Of a stretch of DNA of 64,000 nucleotides, positions 44,309-57,344 are shown piece by piece. Numbering within the stretch: position 1 is the stretch's first letter; each line of letters opens with the position of its first letter. The notes under the pieces are model-generated. The model was not told where the DNA came from and ran no database searches. It was given only the letters and a program-made list of their open reading frames with translations. The stretch lies in NCBI GenBank assembly GCA_017469925.1, contig JAFUFK010000023.1:1-64000 (forward strand). The letters are read 5' to 3'. Made by a program: the position numbers and the translations under genes. The DNA is from Bacteroidaceae bacterium (GTDB taxonomy: Bacteria; Bacteroidota; Bacteroidia; Bacteroidales; Bacteroidaceae).

Positions 44309-46639
44309 ATGAAAAAGATATTCTTAACGCTTCTCATCGGTGTCAGCTTATGCGGACGTGCCGAGAACGTCTCCTTCCAAGTGGGCAACCTCACCATCAG
44401 CTGGAGCGACCAGTACAAGTCTTTCACCATTCGTGGGCAGCAGGCCGACGGCACGGCGCGCAGCATCGCCACACGCAGTAAGCCCAAGGCCACCTACGAC
44501 AACGCCTCGGGTGTGAGCCGCGACTACTTCACCACCGACCGCTACGCCACCATGGCCTACACTGAGGAGGCCGTCACCGACGAATTCGGCCAAGGCACGG
44601 CCCATCGCTTCACCTTCACCGACCCGACGGCCGATCAAGAGGACCGGGTGACGATGCAGGTCTCGTTCTTCGAGTATCCCGATTGCCCCTTCGTGCTCAC
44701 GCAACTGGCCCTTATCTCGGCCAGCGGCCCCATCTGCACGAACCACCTGGAGGCTGTGAGCACCACCGTGCAGTGGCGCATGATGACGCAGAGCGAGAAC
44801 AATAGAATGCTGAAGGTGCCCTTCGACAACGACGGGTTTGGCCGCTACCACACCTACCGTCTCACCACCTCAATGACCAGTTACGAAGTGGCCAGCATCT
44901 ACGATGGTGCTAACGGCTACGGGGCCGTCTATGGTAGTGTAGACCACGACCATTGGAAGAGCGGCGTCTGCGTTGATGCCACCGACAATGCTTCCATCAA
45001 ATCGCTGCAGCTCATCTCCGGCATGAGCGATGCGGAGACCCGCGACGACCTGCCCGATTACGGCCATCTGCCCCACGGCAAACTCCTGGGTGACACTGTT
45101 CGTTCTGCCCGCTTCTTCGTCGGTTTCTTCGACGACTGGCGCGTGGGTATGGAAACCTTTGCCGACGCCTGTGCTGTGGTGCGCCCGACCATGTCGAACT
45201 GGACAGCCGGCACGCCCTTCGGCTGGCAAAGCTGGGGTGTACTGGCCGATAAGAACAGCTACGAGGCCGACATCGAAATCAGCGACTACTATGCCCAGGT
45301 GCTGCAGCCTGGCGGCTTCATTAATTCTAAAGGTAACATCGTCATGAGCCTTGATGCCTCCGACGGACACAGCGACCAGCAGAAGCGCGACTTCATCGCC
45401 CACTGCAAGGAGAACGGGCAGATGGTAGGCTGCTACTCCACGCCCTTCTCGCTCTGGTGGGATGAGAACAGCATCAACACCTATACGGTCTCTTGGATGA
45501 AGGACGGCGAGCGCGTCACGGGTGTCATGCGCGACGTCGTGCTGAAGATTAACGGCAAGCCTGTGAAGTACGACGGAGCCTACTGTGCCGATCCGACGCA
45601 TCCCGTCACGAAGCAGAGCATCGTCAACTTCGTGCGCAACGAAGCCGCCAAGGGCACCCGCTGGATTAAGGCCGACTTCCTCAACTGCGGCATCATCCAG
45701 GCCGACAGTTACTATAAGGATGGTATTACCACCGCTGTCGAGGCTTATAACGACGGTATGCGCTACCTGCAGGAGCAATGTGCCAAGTACGACATCTTCG
45801 TTGCCCTCTCCATTGCGCCACTCTTCCCCCATGGCTATGCTAACTCCCGCCGCATCGCCTGCGACACCTGGGGACAGATAGGGCACACGGAGTACTGCAT
45901 GAACGCCATCTCGGGCGGATGGTGGACGGATCGTCTCTATCAGTACAACGACCCCGACCACCTGGTGTTCATCGGTGCCGGCGACCAAGTGGGAAACACG
46001 CTCAGCGAGAACCGTGCGCGCTTCACCTCGGGCGCCGTCACGGGCATGATGCTCGTGGCAGACAACTTCAGCCCTTCCGATAAGTCGGGGCGCGGCAATG
46101 CTGCCATGAGCCGCCAGCGTGCCCAGCAGGTGATGCTCAACGCCGATATCAATCGCATGGCTGACCTCGGACGCTCGTTCCGTCCGCTCTATGGACACAA
46201 GGAGTACGACGGGCAGCACGACCATGCCCAGAGCCTGTTCGTCCACCAGGCCGACTCGTTCATCTACGTCGCCGCCTTCAACTACACCGCTTCTGCCACG
46301 TCTTACACCATCCCCCTCACCGACCTTGGCCTGACGGAGAGTGAGGAAGTGAGCGAAAGCAAGGAACTGTGGATGGGCGAGAGCATTGCCGTGCAAAACC
46401 GTCGGTTTGCCGTTGCTGTACCGGCCAAGGACGTACGCGTCGTCCGCCTGCGCTTGGCCCATCCCGAGACCAATGCCGTCGGCACGCCTCGGGCCACAAC
46501 TTCCTCCATAGTCCGCACCGAGCACTTCGACCTCCAGGGCCGCCGCATCCCCAATGATAGCCTCCATCGGGGTCTTGCCCTAAGGCAGGTGATCTACAGT
46601 GATGGTACGGTGGACACTCGCAAGTACCTCGTTCGGTAA
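44309..46639 (+). CDS. clan GH-D-like glycoside hydrolase (alpha-galactosidase-like, family uncertain)
   Basis: 776 residues with signal peptide (cleavage near G-R-A-E). An N-terminal beta-sandwich (about 20-290) is followed by a barrel starting at F-G-W-Q-S-W-G-V-L, like the G-W-x-S-W start of GH36/GH27 enzymes. Candidate nucleophile is Asp456 in W-I-K-A-D-F-L-N and candidate acid is Asp548 or Asp550 in Y-N-D-P-D-H-L. The C-terminal 35 residues (D-L-Q-G-R-R ... Y-S-D-G-T) form a sorting-like tail also seen at 54536. The motifs support a retaining enzyme on an alpha-galactose-like sugar, but the overall sequence is far from the GH36 gene next to it. Last gene of the operon; its stop is 1 bp from that of the convergent gene. 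Confidence 0.75.
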   Translation: MKKIFLTLLIGVSLCGRAENVSFQVGNLTISWSDQYKSFTIRGQQADGTARSIATRSKPKATYDNASGVSRDYFTTDRYATMAYTEEAVTDEFGQGTAHRFTFTDPTADQEDRVTMQVSFFEYPDCPFVLTQLALISASGPICTNHLEAVSTTVQWRMMTQSENNRMLKVPFDNDGFGRYHTYRLTTSMTSYEVASIYDGANGYGAVYGSVDHDHWKSGVCVDATDNASIKSLQLISGMSDAETRDDLPDYGHLPHGKLLGDTVRSARFFVGFFDDWRVGMETFADACAVVRPTMSNWTAGTPFGWQSWGVLADKNSYEADIEISDYYAQVLQPGGFINSKGNIVMSLDASDGHSDQQKRDFIAHCKENGQMVGCYSTPFSLWWDENSINTYTVSWMKDGERVTGVMRDVVLKINGKPVKYDGAYCADPTHPVTKQSIVNFVRNEAAKGTRWIKADFLNCGIIQADSYYKDGITTAVEAYNDGMRYLQEQCAKYDIFVALSIAPLFPHGYANSRRIACDTWGQIGHTEYCMNAISGGWWTDRLYQYNDPDHLVFIGAGDQVGNTLSENRARFTSGAVTGMMLVADNFSPSDKSGRGNAAMSRQRAQQVMLNADINRMADLGRSFRPLYGHKEYDGQHDHAQSLFVHQADSFIYVAAFNYTASATSYTIPLTDLGLTESEEVSESKELWMGESIAVQNRRFAVAVPAKDVRVVRLRLAHPETNAVGTPRATTSSIVRTEHFDLQGRRIPNDSLHRGLALRQVIYSDGTVDTRKYLVR

Positions 46640-46640
46640 A

Positions 46641-49478
46641 CTACTTTCCTAGAATAAGGTTTACCAAGGCCGTTACGTCAGCAATGGAGATAATGCCATC
46701 GGCGTTGACATCGGCTGCAGAATGGTCGTATAGAGGAGTATCACCATTGTCCTTGCCAAGGATGATATTCACTAAGGCCGTCACGTCGGCAATGGTAATC
46801 GAACCGTCTTTGTTAACATCACCGGGGGAGGTGAGGGAGAGCGTCGTGGTAGCAAACGCACTGGTTACGAAAGCGGGGTCAATAGTCTGCACACCAATGG
46901 TGAATCGTTTGCCGTTTTTAGGCTTTATGGTGTAGGACAGTAATCCACGTACTGCGTTTTGCATGTCTTGTAGGGTCTTCAGCCGTCCTGTTGCGATGTC
47001 GGCTGGAAGAATCATACTGACGTTGCCCGTCTCCTCATCGCGCACATATATATTATAGGAAAGGACCGAGGCGGCTAAACCTTCTTCCGAAGCAGCCTGC
47101 CAGGTGACGGTGATGCTGCCGTCGGCGTTCTTCACGGCCTGTACGCCAGAGGGAGCAGAGGGCAACGTGGTGGGGCTGTTGAAATTGTGGTAGGTGGCAG
47201 CCACGTCGTTGCCCACGATAAGGGCATCCACCATGCCTCGGTTCGAGAGGTTGCCCAACGCAAGGCCGCCTTGATTCATCACGGCCAGACCTGTGCGCGA
47301 GTAGTGTTCGAACGTACCATCGGCTTTTTGCAGATAGATGCGCGTACCTTGGGCATCGCCATTCTCGGAGGAGGATTCCTGAGAGTCGGCCTGTCCTGTA
47401 ATGATAAGGTCGGGACGACCATCATAGTTAAGGTCTGCGGCATAGATTACAGGCTCTTCGATGCCAGTAATTCCGTGGCTGGTCACATGGGCAAACGAGA
47501 AATTGCCTTGGTTCAGGTAGATGTCGGTGCGTCGCCCCCCATTGTTTCCGCATGTCACGATGTCGAGCCGTCCGTCGCCATTGAGGTCCACAAGACAGAC
47601 ATCACTATTGCACATCCCTGTGAAGTTCTGGTCAGTCATGCGCTGGGTGGTGAAGGTTCCATCACCATTATTTTTGTGAATATAGAACTCGCAGTAATGG
47701 TTGCCGTCTTCCCATCCGGTCTCTACGATGTCAGGCCAACCGTCATTGTCGAGGTCGCCGAAGGTCACGCTTCCGTGGGTCATTTTTGTCAGTTCGGCGG
47801 CGCGAGTAAAGGTGCCGTCGCCGTTGTTATGGAATACTACAGCTTCGCGTCCGTTGCCCCAAGCCTGCTGTACGACATCACTGAATCCATCGCGGTCGTA
47901 GTCGGCAAACGAGATGCTGCTGTTGTTGCGGGCATTGTAACTGTCGGGGTGCTCGTTGTTGCCGTCGAGGAAGGCCGCGCTCTCCACATAGGAGAACCTG
48001 TAGCCCTGGCTGGCACCGAGGTTCCGATAGAGGCGCGACTGGTTGCCGCCTTGGTAGTTGTTGTCGTTGTCGCTCTTTACGAAGAAATCAAGGTTACCAT
48101 CGTTGTCAAAGTCGAACCAGCGCGAATAGCCATATACCATGGGAGGCAGGCCGTGCTCGCCCGTTTGACCGCTGGCGTAGGTGTCCTCCAGACTGAAGGT
48201 GCCGTCAGCCAGTTGCGTATAGAGGCGTCCGGTCACGTCCCAGGCATGGTTGCCTTCCCAGACTTCGCCACCATAGTAGATGTCCATCAGACCGTCGTTG
48301 TTGTAGTCGGCAATGCTGGGCGTTCCGCGATGAAGCCATTGAAGTTCTTGTGCGTGAAGGAACACAGCCCCCATCTTAAAATTATTGTCGATAATGGCCT
48401 GTACGGCCTCGTCACCACGTACGTTGTAGGTTTGGCCGTCGTAGCCTGTACTGTTGGCCTCGCCCACGAAATCCATCAGGATGATGCCCGTGGGACCCGT
48501 GCGCGTCTGGAGGTAGTCAGCCACCTGGCCGTTCATAATGCAAGCATTGCTTCGGTAACCATCGCTCTTGGACACGTCACTGGCCACCGTAGTAAGACCG
48601 ACCTTTATACTTCCCGTCTGATTATAAGCCGAGGCGAAGTTGAATACCCAAGCAGCATTGCTGCTCAAGGGTGTGGTGCGTGAGGAACTCCAGTCGAGTA
48701 GTGAGGTCATAAGGCTCTGTTTCTTTGCCTGGTTTGAAGCGTCTGTGGTGTTGGCCAAGTCTTGCATGACGAGATAGGCCTCGTTGCCGTTCGCCGACAC
48801 GATGCGGGCATCTGAGCCATCGGGATTCTCAGCCTTCGAGGTCTCTTCCCACCAACGGAAAGAGCCCGAAGAACCCTTCAGTGGGGTTTGGCTATCCCAA
48901 TCATCCCATTCGCGTGCCAGAATGAGCATGTGCTTGCGGGCCTCGCCCACCGTCATGTCGGAACGGCAGGGGAGTATGTAATTCTGATACTCGTTCTTCT
49001 GCAGGACGGCCTCCACGCGACTAACGTAGTTATTACCTGTTCCCTGTAAAAGGTGGATGACAATAAACTCTGAGGGGTTGGCCTCCAAGTAGTTGCAGAA
49101 CGTGGTCAACACGTCCTCGAACTTCAGGTTCGTCTCCAGTCCGCCATGGTTGCAGGTCATGTAGTCCGACGATGCCCCAGCGTTGGGGCGGAGGTCGAAG
49201 GCGCGGATGCCGATGTTCCATTGTTGCTCAATGGTCAGGTCTTGTGCTCGGCCGAACTCTTCGCCATAGCTTGTGCCCATGTTCGCGCGATTCCAACTGC
49301 TGGCTAGTTTGTAGCAGAAGTAACCATTGAAGCCGTTCCCTGTAGCAGAGTCGTGACTTCCTGGGATGGAAACTGTAGATACGAGTTGACTGTCCGAAAG
49401 GCGAGCCATCCAATTTTCGTCCTTACCTGAGATGCTAAGTGTTAAGGTCGCAAGGGTAATAAGAAGCGATTTTTTCAT
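46641..49478 (-). CDS. secreted phosphatidylinositol-specific phospholipase C-like protein with FG-GAP repeats and dockerin
   Basis: 945 residues from the ATG at 49478 (signal peptide cleaved near S-I-S-G). The N-terminal PI-PLC X domain has both catalytic histidines, His42 in P-G-S-H-D-S-A-T and His111 in C-N-H-G-G, plus R-A-F-D-L-R and E-F-I-V-I-H-L. FG-GAP repeats fill about 395-720 (D-Y-N-N-D-G-L-M-D, D-L-N-G-D-G-R-L-D and others), then a fibronectin-III-like segment, then a type I dockerin-like pair at the C-terminus (two D-V-N-x-D-G-x-I-x-I-A-D-V-T-A-L-V-N units). It would cleave phosphatidylinositol or glycosyl-phosphatidylinositol anchors outside the cell. Own promoter; no terminator separates it from the convergent enzyme operon. 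Confidence 0.88.
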   Translation of the reverse strand: MKKSLLITLATLTLSISGKDENWMARLSDSQLVSTVSIPGSHDSATGNGFNGYFCYKLASSWNRANMGTSYGEEFGRAQDLTIEQQWNIGIRAFDLRPNAGASSDYMTCNHGGLETNLKFEDVLTTFCNYLEANPSEFIVIHLLQGTGNNYVSRVEAVLQKNEYQNYILPCRSDMTVGEARKHMLILAREWDDWDSQTPLKGSSGSFRWWEETSKAENPDGSDARIVSANGNEAYLVMQDLANTTDASNQAKKQSLMTSLLDWSSSRTTPLSSNAAWVFNFASAYNQTGSIKVGLTTVASDVSKSDGYRSNACIMNGQVADYLQTRTGPTGIILMDFVGEANSTGYDGQTYNVRGDEAVQAIIDNNFKMGAVFLHAQELQWLHRGTPSIADYNNDGLMDIYYGGEVWEGNHAWDVTGRLYTQLADGTFSLEDTYASGQTGEHGLPPMVYGYSRWFDFDNDGNLDFFVKSDNDNNYQGGNQSRLYRNLGASQGYRFSYVESAAFLDGNNEHPDSYNARNNSSISFADYDRDGFSDVVQQAWGNGREAVVFHNNGDGTFTRAAELTKMTHGSVTFGDLDNDGWPDIVETGWEDGNHYCEFYIHKNNGDGTFTTQRMTDQNFTGMCNSDVCLVDLNGDGRLDIVTCGNNGGRRTDIYLNQGNFSFAHVTSHGITGIEEPVIYAADLNYDGRPDLIITGQADSQESSSENGDAQGTRIYLQKADGTFEHYSRTGLAVMNQGGLALGNLSNRGMVDALIVGNDVAATYHNFNSPTTLPSAPSGVQAVKNADGSITVTWQAASEEGLAASVLSYNIYVRDEETGNVSMILPADIATGRLKTLQDMQNAVRGLLSYTIKPKNGKRFTIGVQTIDPAFVTSAFATTTLSLTSPGDVNKDGSITIADVTALVNIILGKDNGDTPLYDHSAADVNADGIISIADVTALVNLILGK

Positions 49479-49509
49479 GCTTTTTAGTTCTTTTAGAAAT
49501 ATTTTGCTG

Positions 49510-49517
49510 CAAAGGTA
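49510..49517 (-). promoter_or_regulatory. -7 box of the PI-PLC gene
   Basis: The minus strand reads TACCTTTG, 31 bp before the ATG at 49478, which rules out the longer reading frame starting at 49538. Confidence 0.7.
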
Positions 49518-49612
49518 CCACTTATTTCCCATATGCATATACTACATTTTTTGCAGAAATTGGAACAAATGCGGAAAGATAGTGCTAAACGTTAGATCTT
49601 GTTTGTTTGTCG

Positions 49613-49665
49613 AATCTGCCAAAGAATCGCTTCTGACTGCCAAGTTTTCAACGAGGATGAGTATT
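49613..49665. repeat. dispersed intergenic element, copy C (short form)
   Basis: AATCTGCCAAAGAATCGC at 49613-49630 and TCAACGAGGATGAGTATT at 49648-49665 match copy B, without its about 70-bp middle part. A related AGTTGCAA and then a terminator hairpin follow. Confidence 0.6.
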
Positions 49666-49684
49666 GAGTAGTTGCAAGAGCATG

Positions 49685-49729
49685 AAAAAGTAAGGCCGGG
49701 ACCTCACATTGTGGGTCCCGGCCTTACTT
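49685..49729 (-). terminator. terminator of the SGNH esterase gene
   Basis: A perfect 16-bp stem (49688-49703 with 49714-49729) is followed on the minus strand by CTTTTT. It lies 17 bp after the stop codon at 49746. Confidence 0.85.
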
Positions 49730-49745
49730 GTGTCTGGTGTGTTTG

Positions 49746-54322
<4,577 letters not shown>

Positions 54323-54393
54323 ACTGTTTAGTTTAGGTTAGAAAATAATTAAGGTTAGGTAATAAAATTGTGTTTCGTTAGTTGTTTCGGCTA

Positions 54394-54401
54394 CAAAGGT
54401 A
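54394..54401 (-). promoter_or_regulatory. -7 box of the three-module secreted protein gene
   Basis: The minus strand reads TACCTTTG, 71 bp before the ATG at 54322. Neither of the two operator types found elsewhere in the window is present 60-61 nt upstream. Confidence 0.65.
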
Positions 54402-54476
54402 CGTTAACGTGCACAAACCTCTTTTAACGGATGTTTCAAAAACTTCAAATTTTGTCACAGAGCCTGTGAACGGGTA

Positions 54477-54515
54477 CAAAAATAATCCGCGCCCCTCTGC
54501 CAAAGGACGCGGATT
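54477..54515 (-). terminator. terminator of the gene at 54536-57214
   Basis: AATCCGCG (54484-54491) pairs with CGCGGATT (54508-54515), and on the minus strand ATTTTTG follows the stem. It begins 20 bp after the stop codon. Confidence 0.75.
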
Positions 54516-54535
54516 CGTAATGCTATGTGCCGCTG

Positions 54536-57214
54536 TTATTTTAAGAATTTCTCTGCTTTGATACGCCCATCGCTATATGTGGTGCGACGGATGGCGATGC
54601 CGCGGAACTGGTCGCTGAGCTGGCGCCCGCTGAGGTCGAAGAACTCGACACGTAGCGCCTTGCCATCGCAGGTCTCGGTGCGCTCAATAGCAGTAATAGT
54701 GGCCGAGTCAATTACCCATAGGTACAGCGGTGTGCTACTGGTCGTAATCTTGTTGTAGGGCGACTTCCACTCAATCTTGTTGCCCCAGTACCGGCCATCG
54801 CTGTTTCTGCGGATAGCGAAAGTGCTGTCCTCTGGTTCCTCCTTCACGAGGGTATAGGTGGGCAAGTCGATGCCGTCGAACCCGTCCTCGCCCACGATGG
54901 CGATGTAGGCATCGGGCGTCATGTAACCGTTCTCGGTTGTAATGGTTACGTCGTTGGTATCCTCTACGGGAGTAAATGTAAATGTCCAGGTATAGTCCTC
55001 CATTGTTGAACCTACACGTGCGATGTCAGCCTCTACGTCACTCAGGTTGCAAATGTCGGCGTAGTAGTACTGGCCGTTGCCTTGATTCTTCTTCGTGATG
55101 AACTTGTCGGTACCAGCCATGCGGATGCCAAACTGACCGTCGGGTTGCAGGGTGACGGGGTTACGGGCGCCCAGATACGCTTCGATGGCTTTCTCCAGTT
55201 CGCGTGCCATTTGGTCAACGATGCTTTGTGTCAACTCCGGATTGCCCTCCTGGGCCACCAGTGTGCGAGCGTCGGCGATAGCGGCCTCCAACGCATCACG
55301 GACGTCTTCGGGATATTGGCCGGGAGCCGTGCCGCCGACCGTCGCATTCAGTATGCTGTCGGCACGTGCGATGCTTGCTTTCAGTTCCGTGCAGTCGCCT
55401 GCACCATAAGGATTCAGGAACAGCAGGCCCGAGTTCTGGGCCATCTCGATGCTGATGGGTTCCTCGTCGGTTACGTGTGTGGCAACGCTCAGGTTCAGAA
55501 TCTGCGTACCGGCACTACTGTTGCGGTTCGATGTGTAGCAGTCGATTTCGAAGAACAGGCGGTCGCCCTGTTTCAGGTATGCATAGAGCGCAGTGCTAAT
55601 GGGCTTCTTTCCACCCTCGCCGTCGTTGGCTACCGAACCATATTGCTCAGAGAGCACACGGTTGTCGGTCGTAGCCTTTTCGGCGCCTTCGTAGAGGTGA
55701 TACCAGCGCACGTACAATGGGTTCTCCACCGAAGGATTGGGGTTCGGGCGATACAGGCTGAGATATAGACGATAGACACCATCCTCGAGGGCATTGAACA
55801 TGATGCCGGGGGCGCGGTCGGTAAGCGGGTGAATGGCACCATTGTCCGTAATGTAGAACCACTGGTTCGAACCTCTGTACCACGCACTCTCCTTCGACAG
55901 GTTGTTCTCGTCGTGATTCTCCAGTTTCTCAAACGTACCACTCGATACCACGCGGGAATAGAATCCCCAGGGGGCGTCGCCGTTGATGCCCATCGTTTCC
56001 TTGTCAGTTTCGACGACGTACTTGCCGTCCTCGCCAACCGTCGAAGAGATTAGGTAATAGTTGCCCGTGGCCGTCATGTCGATGATGTTGATGCTGGCCA
56101 GTACGTGGCTCCATGCTTCCTCCAACTGCTCCAGATACTGACCTGCATTGGTGCTGTTGATGGTCTCGTCGTCAAGCAAGTTGGTATATTCTTCGAGCAA
56201 GGCCTGGAGGCCTTCACCCATGTTCAGCGGAATCATACCTACGCCAGTTCCCCAGTCATAGTTGTAGAGGCTGTCGGTGATTTCGTCCATTCTGTTGCGG
56301 AGTTGGCTCAAAACACCCTCGTCATAGGGATCCACAAAGTTCTCATCGGCTTCAGCCGTAGTCTCATCCACCTGGGTAATGTCCAATTGGCGATAGAACG
56401 AGCGGGGATAGTAGTCGCGCGGCCATGTCGAAGTAGCCAGATTGGAGTAGTTCACCTCGAACGAGATGATGTCTCCCTTCTTGGCCTTAAAGGCAAACGC
56501 AAAGTCCGATGCCTCTTGTGCGGTGTAGCGCTGTTCGCCGCCATCGGCCAGTCGGAAGTTCGTTACGCCGTCGATGAACTCACCACCTTCGCCAAAGGGG
56601 AAGGCCAGCCCCATCTTAACTTCCTGGTCAATCGTGGCGCTGCCGCTTTGGCGGAAACGCGGAACTACGTGGATGGCTTTCAGGTTGGCACCATCCTGGC
56701 GAATGATGTTACCTTCTACTTTATAATACCCCGTCTCGGGCACGCTGAAGGAGATGGCAGGCGTATATTGCTGGTTGCCACACACCTCTATGGCGTTGCC
56801 AATGGCATTGAGCAGTTCCTCGGGTACGCTGTTTTCCTCCAGTCGGCTTACATAGACGAACTTCTCGTTGGCATCGGTGCGCGAGGGGGCTGTCCATTTC
56901 GTGTCGTACCAAGCTTCGCGCCGATAGTAAACAGGAGTGTACTCACCACTGATGGTGACGTTCTCCAGCATCTGTATGAGCATGCCGCCCGTGCGTTCGG
57001 GCTGGTAGATGTCCACATAGTTTACGGCACTCTCCATGTCGTAAGTAAGGAATTGCGTGTACGCGCCTGTGTCGTACGTGTACTTCTCGAAAGCCCACCG
57101 TGCATCGCCTCCCGAGGCAAACGTCTCGTCGGTCATGTCGGTCAGTTTCCACGTCTGTGCATTTGCAGCCACTGCCATGCAGAGGCATGCAAAAAGGGTG
57201 TAGAGTCTTTTCAT
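54536..57214 (-). CDS. secreted multi-domain protein with sorting-like tail, function unknown
   Basis: 892 residues with signal peptide M-K-R-L-Y-T-L-F-A-C-L-C-M-A-V-A-A-N-A-Q. The N-terminal half is beta-rich (two jelly-roll-like parts: F-S-V-P-E-T-G-Y-Y-K-V-E-G near 160, and D-G-V-Y-R-L-Y-L near 480). A helical FIVAR-like segment (about 640-720: A-L-E-A-A-I-A-D-A-R, A-R-E-L-E-K-A-I-E-A) separates these from the C-terminal domain. The tail F-F-D-L-S-G-R-Q-L-S ... S-D-G-R-I-K-A-E-K-F-L-K resembles that of the protein at 44309. No catalytic residues recognised. Its promoter carries the same candidate operator as the next gene, so it is probably a binding partner of the polysaccharide enzyme at 57345. 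Confidence 0.65.
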   Translation of the reverse strand: MKRLYTLFACLCMAVAANAQTWKLTDMTDETFASGGDARWAFEKYTYDTGAYTQFLTYDMESAVNYVDIYQPERTGGMLIQMLENVTISGEYTPVYYRREAWYDTKWTAPSRTDANEKFVYVSRLEENSVPEELLNAIGNAIEVCGNQQYTPAISFSVPETGYYKVEGNIIRQDGANLKAIHVVPRFRQSGSATIDQEVKMGLAFPFGEGGEFIDGVTNFRLADGGEQRYTAQEASDFAFAFKAKKGDIISFEVNYSNLATSTWPRDYYPRSFYRQLDITQVDETTAEADENFVDPYDEGVLSQLRNRMDEITDSLYNYDWGTGVGMIPLNMGEGLQALLEEYTNLLDDETINSTNAGQYLEQLEEAWSHVLASINIIDMTATGNYYLISSTVGEDGKYVVETDKETMGINGDAPWGFYSRVVSSGTFEKLENHDENNLSKESAWYRGSNQWFYITDNGAIHPLTDRAPGIMFNALEDGVYRLYLSLYRPNPNPSVENPLYVRWYHLYEGAEKATTDNRVLSEQYGSVANDGEGGKKPISTALYAYLKQGDRLFFEIDCYTSNRNSSAGTQILNLSVATHVTDEEPISIEMAQNSGLLFLNPYGAGDCTELKASIARADSILNATVGGTAPGQYPEDVRDALEAAIADARTLVAQEGNPELTQSIVDQMARELEKAIEAYLGARNPVTLQPDGQFGIRMAGTDKFITKKNQGNGQYYYADICNLSDVEADIARVGSTMEDYTWTFTFTPVEDTNDVTITTENGYMTPDAYIAIVGEDGFDGIDLPTYTLVKEEPEDSTFAIRRNSDGRYWGNKIEWKSPYNKITTSSTPLYLWVIDSATITAIERTETCDGKALRVEFFDLSGRQLSDQFRGIAIRRTTYSDGRIKAEKFLK

Positions 57215-57254
57215 ACTGATTAGTTCTTGATGTTGGTTAGTAATTTCGACATTG

Positions 57255-57262
57255 CAAAATTA
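57255..57262 (-). promoter_or_regulatory. -7 box of the gene at 54536-57214
   Basis: The minus strand reads TAATTTTG, fitting TAnnTTTG, 40 bp before the ATG at 57214. Confidence 0.65.
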
Positions 57263-57293
57263 CCCATTTCATCGAAGGTCTTGGTGTATCTTT

Positions 57294-57322
57294 TCGTGCA
57301 AAAACGGTGCGAATCGTGCAAA
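57294..57322 (-). promoter_or_regulatory. candidate operator of the second regulator, copy 1
   Basis: The direct repeat TTTGCACGA-N11-TTTGCACGA (20-bp repeat distance) has its first base 60 nt before the -7 box. The whole core, on the plus strand GGTGCGAATCGTGCAAAC at 57306-57323, is identical to 59785-59802. Confidence 0.6.
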
Positions 57323-57344
57323 CTTGCCTTATGATGGTCATTTA

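Noticed and set aside
49510..49578. Operator of the hybrid two-component regulator before the PI-PLC gene.
   Set aside because: CTTTCCGCA occurs 61 nt before the -7 box, but the second half-site (ATTTCTGCA) is 18 and not 21 bp away and the match is weak.
49432..49671. Small plus-strand protein of 79 residues in the region upstream of the PI-PLC gene.
   Set aside because: It overlaps the PI-PLC 5' end, its promoter and the dispersed element, and shows no ribosome-binding context or family resemblance.
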